From NCBI RefSeq assembly GCF_001425355.1, contig NZ_LMQN01000015.1, positions 109,862-173,861 of the forward strand: 64,000 nucleotides of DNA. The letters run 5' to 3'. Each line of letters begins with the position of its first letter. Position 1 is the stretch's first letter. Shown here one piece after another: positions 17,875 to 25,421 of the stretch. A program made the translations under genes and the position numbers. The notes below the pieces were generated by a model. It did no database searches and was not told the origin of the DNA. It saw only the letters and a program-made list of their open reading frames with translations. Source of the stretch: Chryseobacterium sp. Leaf405. Lineage in GTDB: Bacteria > Bacteroidota > Bacteroidia > Flavobacteriales > Weeksellaceae.

Positions 17875-18202
17875 AATATTATTTTAATGGTTCAATATTA
17901 TCTACGAGGAAATAGTAATTATGGATTTTAGGATATTTTTTTATTTGAATTAAAATTAATTTCATTGGCTATTATATTCAGAATTAATCAGATAGTTTAT
18001 AATTTTGGCAAAACATTTTATTCTGATTTTTTCAATCGGGAAATTTGTGTTAAATTTGCACTTCGATACATGAAAATGTACGGTTTGTAATTCTTTGGGA
18101 TTTAAATATTAATTTTTTTTATAAAAAGATTTTTGGTATTTAAAAATTCATTATATTTGCACACCGAAAATTTGAATAAACAATAAATAAATAATTTAAA
18201 TC
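17875..18202. promoter_or_regulatory. Divergent control region between DUF4394 gene and tuf, with tuf promoters
   Basis: For tuf, TATATTTG at 18152-18159 is a good -7 element about 44 bp before the ATG; a TTTG at 18132-18135 is only 16 nt away, so the -33 box is weak. A second -7 candidate, TAAATTTG, lies at 18051-18058. Two start points for tuf are plausible. No clear minus-strand promoter for the DUF4394 gene is seen. Confidence 0.55.
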
Positions 18203-19414
18203 ATGGCAAAGGAAACGTTTAATCGTAACAAACCACACTTGAACATTGGTACTATTGGTCACGTTGACCATGGTAAAACTACGCTTACAGCTGCTATTTC
18301 TGCTGTATTAGCTAGCAAAGGTCTTGCTGAGAAAAAAGACTTCTCTGCAATTGACTCTGCTCCAGAAGAAAAAGAAAGAGGTATTACTATCAATACTGCT
18401 CACATCGAATACGAAACTGAAAAAAGACACTATGCTCACGTTGACTGTCCAGGTCACGCGGATTACGTAAAGAACATGGTAACTGGTGCTGCTCAGATGG
18501 ACGGTGCTATCGTTGTATGTGCTGCTACAGACGGACCAATGCCTCAAACTAGAGAGCACATCCTTCTTTGTCGTCAGGTAAACGTACCTAGAATCGTTGT
18601 TTTCATGAACAAAGTTGACATGGTAGATGATGCTGAATTGTTAGAGCTAGTTGAAATGGAATTAAGAGACTTATTGTCTACTTACGAATTCGACGGAGAT
18701 AACTCTCCAGTAATTCAAGGTTCTGCATTAGGTGCTCTTACTGCTGCTACAGCTGCTACAGTTGATACTGAAGATAAATGGTTCAAATCTGTTGAAGAAT
18801 TGATGGATGCTGTTGATACTTGGATCGAGCAACCACCAAGAGATACTGATAAGCCATTCTTGATGCCAATCGAAGACGTATTCTCTATTACAGGTAGAGG
18901 TACTGTTGCAACTGGTAGAATCGAAGCTGGTATTATCAATACAGGAGATCCTGTAGATATAATCGGTATGGGTGAAGAAAAATTAACTTCTACTATTACA
19001 GGAGTTGAGATGTTCAGAAAAATCCTTGATAGAGGTGAAGCTGGTGATAACGTAGGTCTATTGTTGAGAGGTATTGAAAAAACTGACATCAAGAGAGGTA
19101 TGGTAATCGCTAAGAAAGACTCTGTGAAACCTCACAAGAAATTCAAAGCTTCTGTTTATATCCTTTCTAAAGAAGAAGGTGGACGTCACACTCCATTCCA
19201 CAACAAATACCGTCCTCAGTTCTATGTAAGAACTACTGACGTTACAGGTGAGATCTTCTTACCAGAAGGTGTAGAAATGGTAATGCCTGGTGATAACTTA
19301 GAGATCACTGTAGAATTGTTACAACCAATCGCTCTTAACGTAGGTCTTAGATTTGCGATCAGAGAAGGAGGTAGAACAGTTGGTTCAGGTCAGGTTACTG
19401 AAATCTTAGACTAA
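18203..19414 (+). CDS. tuf: Elongation factor Tu
   Basis: GTPase that delivers aminoacyl-tRNA to the ribosome. The 403-residue product has G1 GHVDHGKT, G2 region GITINTAH, G3 DCPGHAD, G4 NKVD, and the three-domain layout. It is several residues longer than most bacterial EF-Tu (about 394), partly through a loop [19 protein letters not shown] in the G domain. Codon use is strongly biased, as expected for high expression. tRNA-Trp and secE lie downstream after a hairpin. Confidence 0.97.
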   Translation: MAKETFNRNKPHLNIGTIGHVDHGKTTLTAAISAVLASKGLAEKKDFSAIDSAPEEKERGITINTAHIEYETEKRHYAHVDCPGHADYVKNMVTGAAQMDGAIVVCAATDGPMPQTREHILLCRQVNVPRIVVFMNKVDMVDDAELLELVEMELRDLLSTYEFDGDNSPVIQGSALGALTAATAATVDTEDKWFKSVEELMDAVDTWIEQPPRDTDKPFLMPIEDVFSITGRGTVATGRIEAGIINTGDPVDIIGMGEEKLTSTITGVEMFRKILDRGEAGDNVGLLLRGIEKTDIKRGMVIAKKDSVKPHKKFKASVYILSKEEGGRHTPFHNKYRPQFYVRTTDVTGEIFLPEGVEMVMPGDNLEITVELLQPIALNVGLRFAIREGGRTVGSGQVTEILD

Positions 19415-19430
19415 TCATCTTAATATAATT

Positions 19431-19460
19431 AAAGTTCCGTAAGGAAGCTTACGGAACTTT
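19431..19460 (+). terminator. Hairpin between tuf and tRNA-Trp
   Basis: AAAGTTCCGTAAG pairs perfectly with CTTACGGAACTTT around GAAG. Only a short T run follows, so termination may be partial, allowing readthrough into tRNA-Trp, secE and nusG. Confidence 0.7.
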
Positions 19461-19466
19461 TAATCT

Positions 19467-19537
19467 ACGGGCATCGTCCAATGGTAGGATACCGGTCTCC
19501 AACACCGTTGATCAGGGTTCGAATCCTTGTGCCCGTG
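19467..19537 (+). tRNA. tRNA-Trp (CCA)
   Basis: Acceptor ACGGGCA/TGCCCGT, anticodon loop CTCCAAC giving CCA, T-arm AGGGTTCGAATCCTT. Located between tuf and secE, the usual flavobacterial position. Confidence 0.95.
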
Positions 19538-19549
19538 CAAAATACAATT

Positions 19550-19756
19550 ATGAGTTCATTAATCGATTTTTTAAAAGGTTCTTATAACGAATTCAGACAT
19601 AAAGTTGAATGGCCAAAATGGTCTGACTTGCAGTCTTCTACAATCGTAGTGACTATTGCAACAGTAATCTTGGCATTATTTACCTTTGGAGTTGATGAAT
19701 TGTTTTCTAAAGCAATCAGTAACATCATAGGAATGCTTATCAACATGTTCAATTAA
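19550..19756 (+). CDS. secE: Preprotein translocase subunit SecE
   Basis: Small essential subunit of the SecYEG channel, 68 residues. It has an amphipathic N-terminal part (FLKGSYNEFRHKVEWPKW) with the conserved W-P, and one membrane helix (about 35-58). A longer frame starts upstream, but it overlaps the tRNA-Trp gene. The ATG at 19550 is therefore the start, 12 bp after the tRNA. nusG follows after 21 bp. Confidence 0.93.
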   Translation: MSSLIDFLKGSYNEFRHKVEWPKWSDLQSSTIVVTIATVILALFTFGVDELFSKAISNIIGMLINMFN

Positions 19757-19777
19757 TTATAAAAGTGTTTTCCCATA

Positions 19778-20320
19778 ATGAGCGAATTGAAATGGTATGT
19801 GCTGAAAGCAATCAGCGGACAGGAAAATAAAGTGAAAAACTATATTGAGACAGAAATCAAACGTTTAGGGTTTGAGCAGTACGTTACTCAAGTGGTTATT
19901 CCTATGGAAAAGGTTATTCAAATTAGAAACGGAAAAAAAGTTCCTAAAGAAAGACCTTACTATCCTGGATACTTAATGATTGAAGCTGAACTGATGGGGG
20001 AAATTCCTCACGTTGTAAAGAACATTCCCGGAGTTATTTCTTTTTTAAGTTTAACAAAAGGAGGGGATCCTGTTCCTATGAGAAAATCTGAAGTTAACAG
20101 AATGTTGGGAAGAATGGATGAGTTGTCGGAATTCGCAAGCGATATGGAAATTCCATATATAGTTGGTGAAAACGTTAAAGTAATTGACGGACCGTTCAAC
20201 GGATTCAACGGAACAGTTGAAAAAATCTTGGAAGATAAAAAGAAAATTGAAGTTTCTGTTCTTATCTTCGGTAGAAAAACTCCAATGGAGCTTAGCTATG
20301 TACAGGTAGAAAAAGTGTAA
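19778..20320 (+). CDS. nusG: Transcription termination/antitermination factor NusG
   Basis: Binds RNA polymerase and couples it to Rho or the ribosome. The 180-residue product has the NGN domain (KWYVLKAISGQENKVKNYIE at the start; RPYYPGYLMIEAEL) and a C-terminal KOW domain (VKVIDGPFNGFNGTVEKI, about 126-180). In nearly all bacteria rplK follows directly; here a terminator and two minus-strand genes intervene. Confidence 0.96.
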   Translation: MSELKWYVLKAISGQENKVKNYIETEIKRLGFEQYVTQVVIPMEKVIQIRNGKKVPKERPYYPGYLMIEAELMGEIPHVVKNIPGVISFLSLTKGGDPVPMRKSEVNRMLGRMDELSEFASDMEIPYIVGENVKVIDGPFNGFNGTVEKILEDKKKIEVSVLIFGRKTPMELSYVQVEKV

Positions 20321-20344
20321 TACTTTTATCATAAAAATTAAAAG

Positions 20345-20370
20345 CGTTCTAAATTTAGAACGTTTTTTTT
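20345..20370. terminator. Terminator after nusG, shared with the convergent gene
   Basis: CGTTCTAAATTTAGAACG is a perfect 18-base palindrome followed by eight T. It ends at the stop codon of the minus-strand acetyltransferase gene. This cuts the secE-nusG transcript off from rplK. Confidence 0.85.
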
Positions 20371-21445
20371 ATGTAAATATAGCATCCCCGTCTCCGGCAG
20401 AAATATCAAAAATAAAGTTTTCTCCTAATGTTTTCTGCAGATTTTTGTGCATTAAAAACTTTCTCTGCCTATCTTTTTTTAAAAGTATCTTTTTTCTGTC
20501 AAGTTGTTCATTAATCTTTTGATCAAAGCTGATTAAATTCGAAATATTGTTTTGCTTAGTATATTGATGTAATACTTTTGAGGTTGTGATTGGATCATTT
20601 TTTCCAAAAACGAAGTGTAGCTTGGCATTATTATCACGGATAGAAAGTAACAAGACGGTGTTAAGATTGTCTCCTTTATAAATTTTTATAAATATATATT
20701 CAAATCTCTTTTCATATGCCGAAAATTGATAATTAATTTTAATATTGTCAGTTAAAATCCAAGGATTATTGACTATCCATTCAATTTCTTTCCTATTTCT
20801 GTTGAAGCAGTTTCCACTTTTGTTTTTATCTATAAACGATGCTGTTTCATGATCCAATCGGTATGTGATCTTAAAGCTTTCCTTATTTGTAGCAGAAGTT
20901 TTGTTGATTAATTTTATAAATGAATTCAAAGTAGAATCGAATGCTTTTAAACACAATTTGTACTTAGACCACGTTTGATTTTTTGACGGAAGTATCTTCT
21001 GTAAATTAGACAGATAATGATATGATCTTCCATATAATGTTTTTTGATACACGAAAAGCTGGCTTTTTACATACATATTTTCTGCTTCAGGAGTAAATTC
21101 TGTGATCATTATATTTCCATTATATTCGTCACACGCTTTCGACAAAAGTTTTTGAGCTATTTTCTTTCCTCTGAAGTCTGGATGTACAAAAAGGGTACTC
21201 AGCCAACCGAGATGTATATTTTGATTTCCACGAATAATATTATCAGGCAGCACACCAATATAGCCCGCTAAATTATCATCTTCAAAAGCTAATATAAGCA
21301 AAGAATCACTGTCAGTTGCATTTGAATTTTTAATATGTGAAATGGCACGATGTTTTGTGATAGGGTAGAAAGGTAAGTCGTTAAAAGCTGTAGAATTTAT
21401 AAGTTCTTCTAACTGCTGCTTATTATATGTTTTTAATGAAATCAT
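20369..21445 (-). CDS. GNAT-family N-acetyltransferase domain protein
   Basis: Protein of 358 residues. The N-terminal half is a GNAT fold: ILAFEDDNLAGYIGVLPD, then WLSTLFVHPDFRGKKIAQKLL with the acetyl-CoA loop (H-P-x-x-R-G-K-K-I-A). The C-terminal half (about 165-358) has no motif I can name. It overlaps the deacetylase gene upstream by 4 nt, so the two are cotranslated, and a role in modifying a surface glycan is likely. The substrate is unknown. Codon use is more AT-rich than in the ribosomal genes around it, suggesting a later insertion. Confidence 0.75.
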   Translation of the reverse strand: MISLKTYNKQQLEELINSTAFNDLPFYPITKHRAISHIKNSNATDSDSLLILAFEDDNLAGYIGVLPDNIIRGNQNIHLGWLSTLFVHPDFRGKKIAQKLLSKACDEYNGNIMITEFTPEAENMYVKSQLFVYQKTLYGRSYHYLSNLQKILPSKNQTWSKYKLCLKAFDSTLNSFIKLINKTSATNKESFKITYRLDHETASFIDKNKSGNCFNRNRKEIEWIVNNPWILTDNIKINYQFSAYEKRFEYIFIKIYKGDNLNTVLLLSIRDNNAKLHFVFGKNDPITTSKVLHQYTKQNNISNLISFDQKINEQLDRKKILLKKDRQRKFLMHKNLQKTLGENFIFDISAGDGDAIFT

Positions 21446-22434
21446 AGTCTTATTATCTTATTTTTATTGAATATTTTCTTTAAATAAAAATAATTGGTTT
21501 CAAAATTTATTTCTTTTTCGGCACTGATGCCATTTTCCATAGGGATTCGCTGTAGATTTCGCTCACAACTGTCAAGTTTTATACCTGCTGTGCCAAAGGT
21601 TAGTTTTAAATTTTTATTATTTGCGAAAATTTCTTCGAAGAATTTCTGTTTGATTCCAAAATCTGTAAAAGGAAACGCAAAAGATTCATCTGAAAATCCG
21701 TTTTCTTTGATATACTTGAATGATTTTTGAATGTTATTGGATTGTTCTTCTAAAGTAAGCTCGGTGAAATTTGGATGATCCCAACTATGCGATGCAATTC
21801 CAAAACCTTTTTGTTGTACAATCTTCAAGTCATTTTTATCAAGATAGATTTTATTGTTTCTTATATAATCGCCAAAATCGAGATTCATTAATTTACCTAA
21901 TTCTATTATTCTGTGGTTACTTTTATAGGTAAGTGATATTATTTTTGAAATCAATTCTGATTTTGAGTTTGTCTTTACTTCAAACAAATCCATTGCCTGT
22001 TTAGGAATAATAGATTTTTCATCATTAATTTTTTCAACCAATAAACTGATTTTTGATCTGAACATCATATCAGAATTATCAACAAATGCCGGATTAATAA
22101 AGTTAATGGCATAAATTCCTTTTCTTAACAAGATCGGCATCACTTCATCTTTAAACTGAATCAATCCATCATCAAACGTTAATAATGCCAGAGTTTTTTT
22201 CTTAGGTTTATTGTAATTGTCTTTAAAAAAATCCCAATCTGCAAAATCGAAATTTCTCGAAATGTAATCAAGATCACTTTCAAAGTCTTTTGTGTTCTTG
22301 TAATTTATTATGTTTTTGATATGCGGTAAATCCTGATCAGATACACAATGATATACAGGAACTAAGTAAGGAAGTGGAAATTCTCCATAAGCCTTAAATA
22401 AAGGATCAATTTTTTTTAAAAGTGATTTTGACAT
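21442..22434 (-). CDS. Polysaccharide deacetylase family protein (NodB-like)
   Basis: Carbohydrate esterase 4-like protein of 330 residues. The metal-dependent deacetylase core shows YHCVSD near the start, TFDDG (first Asp pair) at about 105-109, and the metal-binding SHSWDHPN at about 214-221, followed by FAFPF near 253. It has no signal peptide. Members act on N-acetyl groups of glycans; the substrate here cannot be told. It starts the two-gene minus-strand unit placed between nusG and rplK. Confidence 0.85.
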   Translation of the reverse strand: MSKSLLKKIDPLFKAYGEFPLPYLVPVYHCVSDQDLPHIKNIINYKNTKDFESDLDYISRNFDFADWDFFKDNYNKPKKKTLALLTFDDGLIQFKDEVMPILLRKGIYAINFINPAFVDNSDMMFRSKISLLVEKINDEKSIIPKQAMDLFEVKTNSKSELISKIISLTYKSNHRIIELGKLMNLDFGDYIRNNKIYLDKNDLKIVQQKGFGIASHSWDHPNFTELTLEEQSNNIQKSFKYIKENGFSDESFAFPFTDFGIKQKFFEEIFANNKNLKLTFGTAGIKLDSCERNLQRIPMENGISAEKEINFETNYFYLKKIFNKNKIIRL

Positions 22435-22750
22435 TTTTTTGATAAAGCAAAAGTAAATTTATGAATTTAATTATTAACATTAGAATATATAAAGAAATTT
22501 GGCTGTGCAACATTAAATTTATTAAAATTTTTAATACCCGTCGAAAAATGTTTGTTAATCGAAATCTTAGCGGAAAACTTGTAATAAATTTTTATATTTT
22601 GCGAGGTATTAATGAATTATTATTTGCTATTTCAAAAATATTTCATAATTTTGCAGTCCGAAAAGTAGGCTTACTTTATGTGAGTGCGGTAACCTGCTGA
22701 ATAATAAATGCTTCCAAACTCATTAATTATTCAAATTTAAAAAACAAAAA
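22435..22750. promoter_or_regulatory. Divergent control region: deacetylase gene (minus) and rplK (plus)
   Basis: On the minus strand TACTTTTG (22448-22455) is the -7 element of the deacetylase gene, 14 bp before its ATG. On the plus strand TTTG (22623-22626), 19 nt and TAATTTTG (22646-22653) form a full promoter for rplK, leaving a leader of about 90 nt. The rest is AT-rich with no gene seen. Confidence 0.8.
22665..22697 (+). promoter_or_regulatory. Leader hairpin upstream of rplK (possible L1 autoregulation site)
   Basis: In the rplK leader, GTAGG pairs with CCTGC and, past one bulged C, TTAC pairs with GTAA, enclosing TTTATGTGAGTGCG. In many bacteria L1 represses the L11-L1 mRNA by binding a leader structure that copies its rRNA site. 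This hairpin lies in the right place, but the rRNA match has not been tested. Confidence 0.4.
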
Positions 22751-23197
22751 ATGGCTAAAAAAGTCTTTAAAATGGTAAAACTTCAGGTGAAAGGTGGCGC
22801 TGCCAACCCTTCTCCACCAGTAGGTCCAGCATTGGGTTCTGCAGGTGTGAACATCATGGAGTTTTGTAAGCAATTTAACGGGAGAACCCAAGATAAGCCA
22901 GGACAAGTTTTACCTGTAGTAATTACAGTATACGAAGACAAATCTTTTGAATTCGTAATTAAAACTCCTCCTGCAGCGATCCAGTTAATGGATGCAGCTA
23001 AAATCAAAGGTGGTTCCGGAGAACCAAACAGAAACAAAGTAGGTGCTGTATCTTGGGCTCAGGTTCAGAAGATCGCTGAAGACAAGATGACTGACCTTAA
23101 CTGCTTTACAATGGATTCTGCTGTTTCTATGGTTGCAGGTACTGCAAGATCTATGGGATTAAGAGTAACAGGAACTAAACCAACTTTTAACGCTTAA
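22751..23197 (+). CDS. rplK: 50S ribosomal protein L11
   Basis: Forms the GTPase-associated stalk base with 23S rRNA. The 148-residue product has the N-terminal domain with the proline-rich segment ([21 protein letters not shown]) and the RNA-binding C-terminal domain ending [12 protein letters not shown]. First gene of rplKAJL-rpoBC, with its own promoter because the link to nusG is broken. Confidence 0.97.
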   Translation: MAKKVFKMVKLQVKGGAANPSPPVGPALGSAGVNIMEFCKQFNGRTQDKPGQVLPVVITVYEDKSFEFVIKTPPAAIQLMDAAKIKGGSGEPNRNKVGAVSWAQVQKIAEDKMTDLNCFTMDSAVSMVAGTARSMGLRVTGTKPTFNA

Positions 23198-23208
23198 TAC
23201 TTAGAAAA

Positions 23209-23901
23209 ATGGCAAAATTGACTAAAAAGCAAAAGGAAGCTGCTAGCAAAGTAGAAAAAGGAAGAATCTATAACCTTGAAGAAGGTTCAGCTCTTGTAAA
23301 AGAAGTGAACACTGCAAAGTTTGATGCTTCTGTAGATATCGCTGTTAGATTGGGTGTAGATCCAAGAAAAGCAAACCAAATGGTAAGAGGTGTTGTATCT
23401 CTTCCTCACGGAACTGGTAAAGATGTTAAAGTTTTGGCTTTAGTAACTCCTGATAAAGAAGCTGAAGCTAAAGAAGCTGGTGCTGATTATGTAGGTCTTG
23501 ACGAATATTTACAAAAAATCAAAGAAGGTTGGACAGATGTTGACGTTATCGTTACAATGCCGGCTGTGATGGGTAAATTAGGACCATTGGGTAGAGTATT
23601 AGGACCAAGAGGTTTGATGCCTAACCCTAAATCAGGTACTGTAACTATGGAAATTGGTAAAGCAGTAACTGAAGTAAAAGCGGGTAAAATCGACTTTAAA
23701 GTAGACAAATACGGTATTATCCACGCTGGTATTGGTAAAGTATCTTTCGATGCTGCTAAAATCAAGGAAAATGCTCAGGAATTGATTTCTACTTTGATCA
23801 AAATGAAACCAACTGCTGCTAAAGGTACTTATGTGAAGTCTATTTATTTATCTTCTACAATGAGTCCTGGTATTGCAATCGATACTAAAGCTGTTAACTA
23901 A
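23209..23901 (+). CDS. rplA: 50S ribosomal protein L1
   Basis: L1-stalk protein and probable translational repressor of its own operon. The 230-residue product has family segments [31 protein letters not shown] and [12 protein letters not shown]. It begins 11 bp after rplK. Confidence 0.97.
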   Translation: MAKLTKKQKEAASKVEKGRIYNLEEGSALVKEVNTAKFDASVDIAVRLGVDPRKANQMVRGVVSLPHGTGKDVKVLALVTPDKEAEAKEAGADYVGLDEYLQKIKEGWTDVDVIVTMPAVMGKLGPLGRVLGPRGLMPNPKSGTVTMEIGKAVTEVKAGKIDFKVDKYGIIHAGIGKVSFDAAKIKENAQELISTLIKMKPTAAKGTYVKSIYLSSTMSPGIAIDTKAVN

Positions 23902-23918
23902 TACTAAATCCTAAGACA

Positions 23919-24512
23919 ATGACAAAAGACCAAAAAGTTGTAGCGATACAAGAGATCAAAGACTTGCTTCAGGATGCTAAAGTAGTATATGTTGCAGATC
24001 TTGATGGTTTGAACGCTGGTAAATCTTCTGAATTCAGAAGACAGGCTTTCAAACAAAATATCAAAGTAAAAGTGGTGAAAAATACACTTTTGCAAAAAGC
24101 AATGGAGCAAATTGAAGGAGTAGATTACTCTGAAATGTTCCAGACTTTCAAAGGAAACTCTGCATTAATGGTTGCTGAAACGGCTAACGCTCCGGCAAAA
24201 TTAATCAAAGATTTCAGAAAGAAAGACGAAAAGCCTGCTTTAAAATCAGCTTTCGTACAAGAAACGTTCTATGTTGGTGATAACAACCTTGATGCTTTAG
24301 TAAGCATTAAGTCTAGAGAAGAAATGATCGGTGAAATCATCGGATTACTTCAGTCTCCAATCCAAAGAGTTGTTTCTGCTCTTCAAAATAAATCTGAAGC
24401 TGCAGATAGCACTGAAGAAGTTGCTGCTCCTGCTGTTGAAGAAACTCCTGCTGAGGCTGCTCCAGAAGCTCCTGCTGCAGAAAGCACTGACGAAACGCCA
24501 GCTGCTGAATAA
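23919..24512 (+). CDS. rplJ: 50S ribosomal protein L10
   Basis: Anchor of the L7/L12 stalk. The 197-residue product is longer than the usual 165-175: residues from about 160 form a low-complexity tail of Ala, Glu, Pro and Thr (EEVAAPAVEETPAEAAPEAP). The N-terminal globular domain and the stalk-binding helix are normal. It begins 17 bp after rplA. Confidence 0.95.
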   Translation: MTKDQKVVAIQEIKDLLQDAKVVYVADLDGLNAGKSSEFRRQAFKQNIKVKVVKNTLLQKAMEQIEGVDYSEMFQTFKGNSALMVAETANAPAKLIKDFRKKDEKPALKSAFVQETFYVGDNNLDALVSIKSREEMIGEIIGLLQSPIQRVVSALQNKSEAADSTEEVAAPAVEETPAEAAPEAPAAESTDETPAAE

Positions 24513-24558
24513 TTAGACTCAAAAAATAAATAAATAATCAACAAAAAACATTACAACA

Positions 24559-24927
24559 ATGTCAGATTTAAAAAATTTAGCTGAAACGCTAGTAAACTTA
24601 ACAGTAAAAGACGTAAACGAATTAGCAACTATCCTTAAAGACGAGTATGGAATCGAGCCTGCTGCTGCTGCAGTAGTAATGGCTGGTCCTGGTGCTGGTG
24701 AAGCTGCTGAAGAAAAGACTGAATTCGACGTAATTCTTAAGTCTGCAGGTGCTTCTAAATTAGCTATCGTTAAATTGGTAAAAGATTTAACTGGTGCTGG
24801 TCTTAAAGAAGCTAAAGATATCGTAGACGGAGCTCCTTCAGCTATCAAAGAAGGTATCTCTAAAGACGAAGCTGAAGCTCTTAAGAAGCAATTAGAAGAA
24901 GCTGGTGCTGAAGTAGAATTGAAATAA
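24559..24927 (+). CDS. rplL: 50S ribosomal protein L7/L12
   Basis: Stalk protein that recruits translation factors. The 122-residue product has the N-terminal dimerisation domain, the Ala-rich hinge and the C-terminal factor-binding domain ([33 protein letters not shown]). It is followed by a strong terminator. Confidence 0.97.
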   Translation: MSDLKNLAETLVNLTVKDVNELATILKDEYGIEPAAAAVVMAGPGAGEAAEEKTEFDVILKSAGASKLAIVKLVKDLTGAGLKEAKDIVDGAPSAIKEGISKDEAEALKKQLEEAGAEVELK

Positions 24928-24951
24928 TTCTAGGTCTACCCTAAAAATATG

Positions 24952-24980
24952 AAGCCTGAACAAATTGTTCAGGCTTTTTT
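24952..24980 (+). terminator. Terminator/attenuator between rplL and rpoB
   Basis: AAGCCTGAAC pairs perfectly with GTTCAGGCTT around AAATT, followed by T-rich sequence. As in other bacteria it may pass a fraction of transcripts to rpoB. Confidence 0.9.
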
Positions 24981-25421
24981 GTGCAATAATAATATTTATG
25001 AATTTTATTTTATTGAATTTAAATGTAAAGAAATCAAAAAAGTGATGAGAAATATTTGTTATGCGAAATTCTTGTAAATATGAATAGATTTTTGTAAATT
25101 TGCATTCTCTTTTGGCGCAAAAAATTGTTTATAAATATATAAAATACTGTAGATCAACTCTTTCAATGAAATGAAAGGGCTTTTGCATATATAGATATAG
25201 CGGCGAATATGCCTCAAAAGTAATAAAAATATTTTGCATTACACTGTGAAAAGATATACCAGTGTTGCAATTAGGAATAAGATTCTGAGAATCAAGATAA
25301 AAAAATAAAAGCAATTTCTAATAGCGCCAATATTACAAGTCTTTTATCATTTATTTCTCATTCTTTTTCTGATATTTTTTGTAATTAATCAAAATATTTT
25401 TTAACCTTTCTTAAAAGTTTT
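24981..25421 (+). promoter_or_regulatory. rpoB promoter and long leader
   Basis: TTG at 25072-25074, 20 nt, then TAAATTTG at 25095-25102 form a good promoter. The resulting rpoB leader is about 310 nt and has no open frame of note. A weak hairpin at 25160-25177 (CTTTCA/TGAAAG) is followed by GGCTTTTG. The leader may be a site of control. No known riboswitch recognised. Confidence 0.65.

Noticed and set aside
18051..18160. Riboswitch or RNA gene before tuf
   Set aside because: Only promoter-like elements are seen; no conserved structure could be recognised.
22461..22700. Open frame of 79 codons upstream of rplK
   Set aside because: It covers the rplK promoter and leader, is very AT-rich and has no recognisable protein feature.
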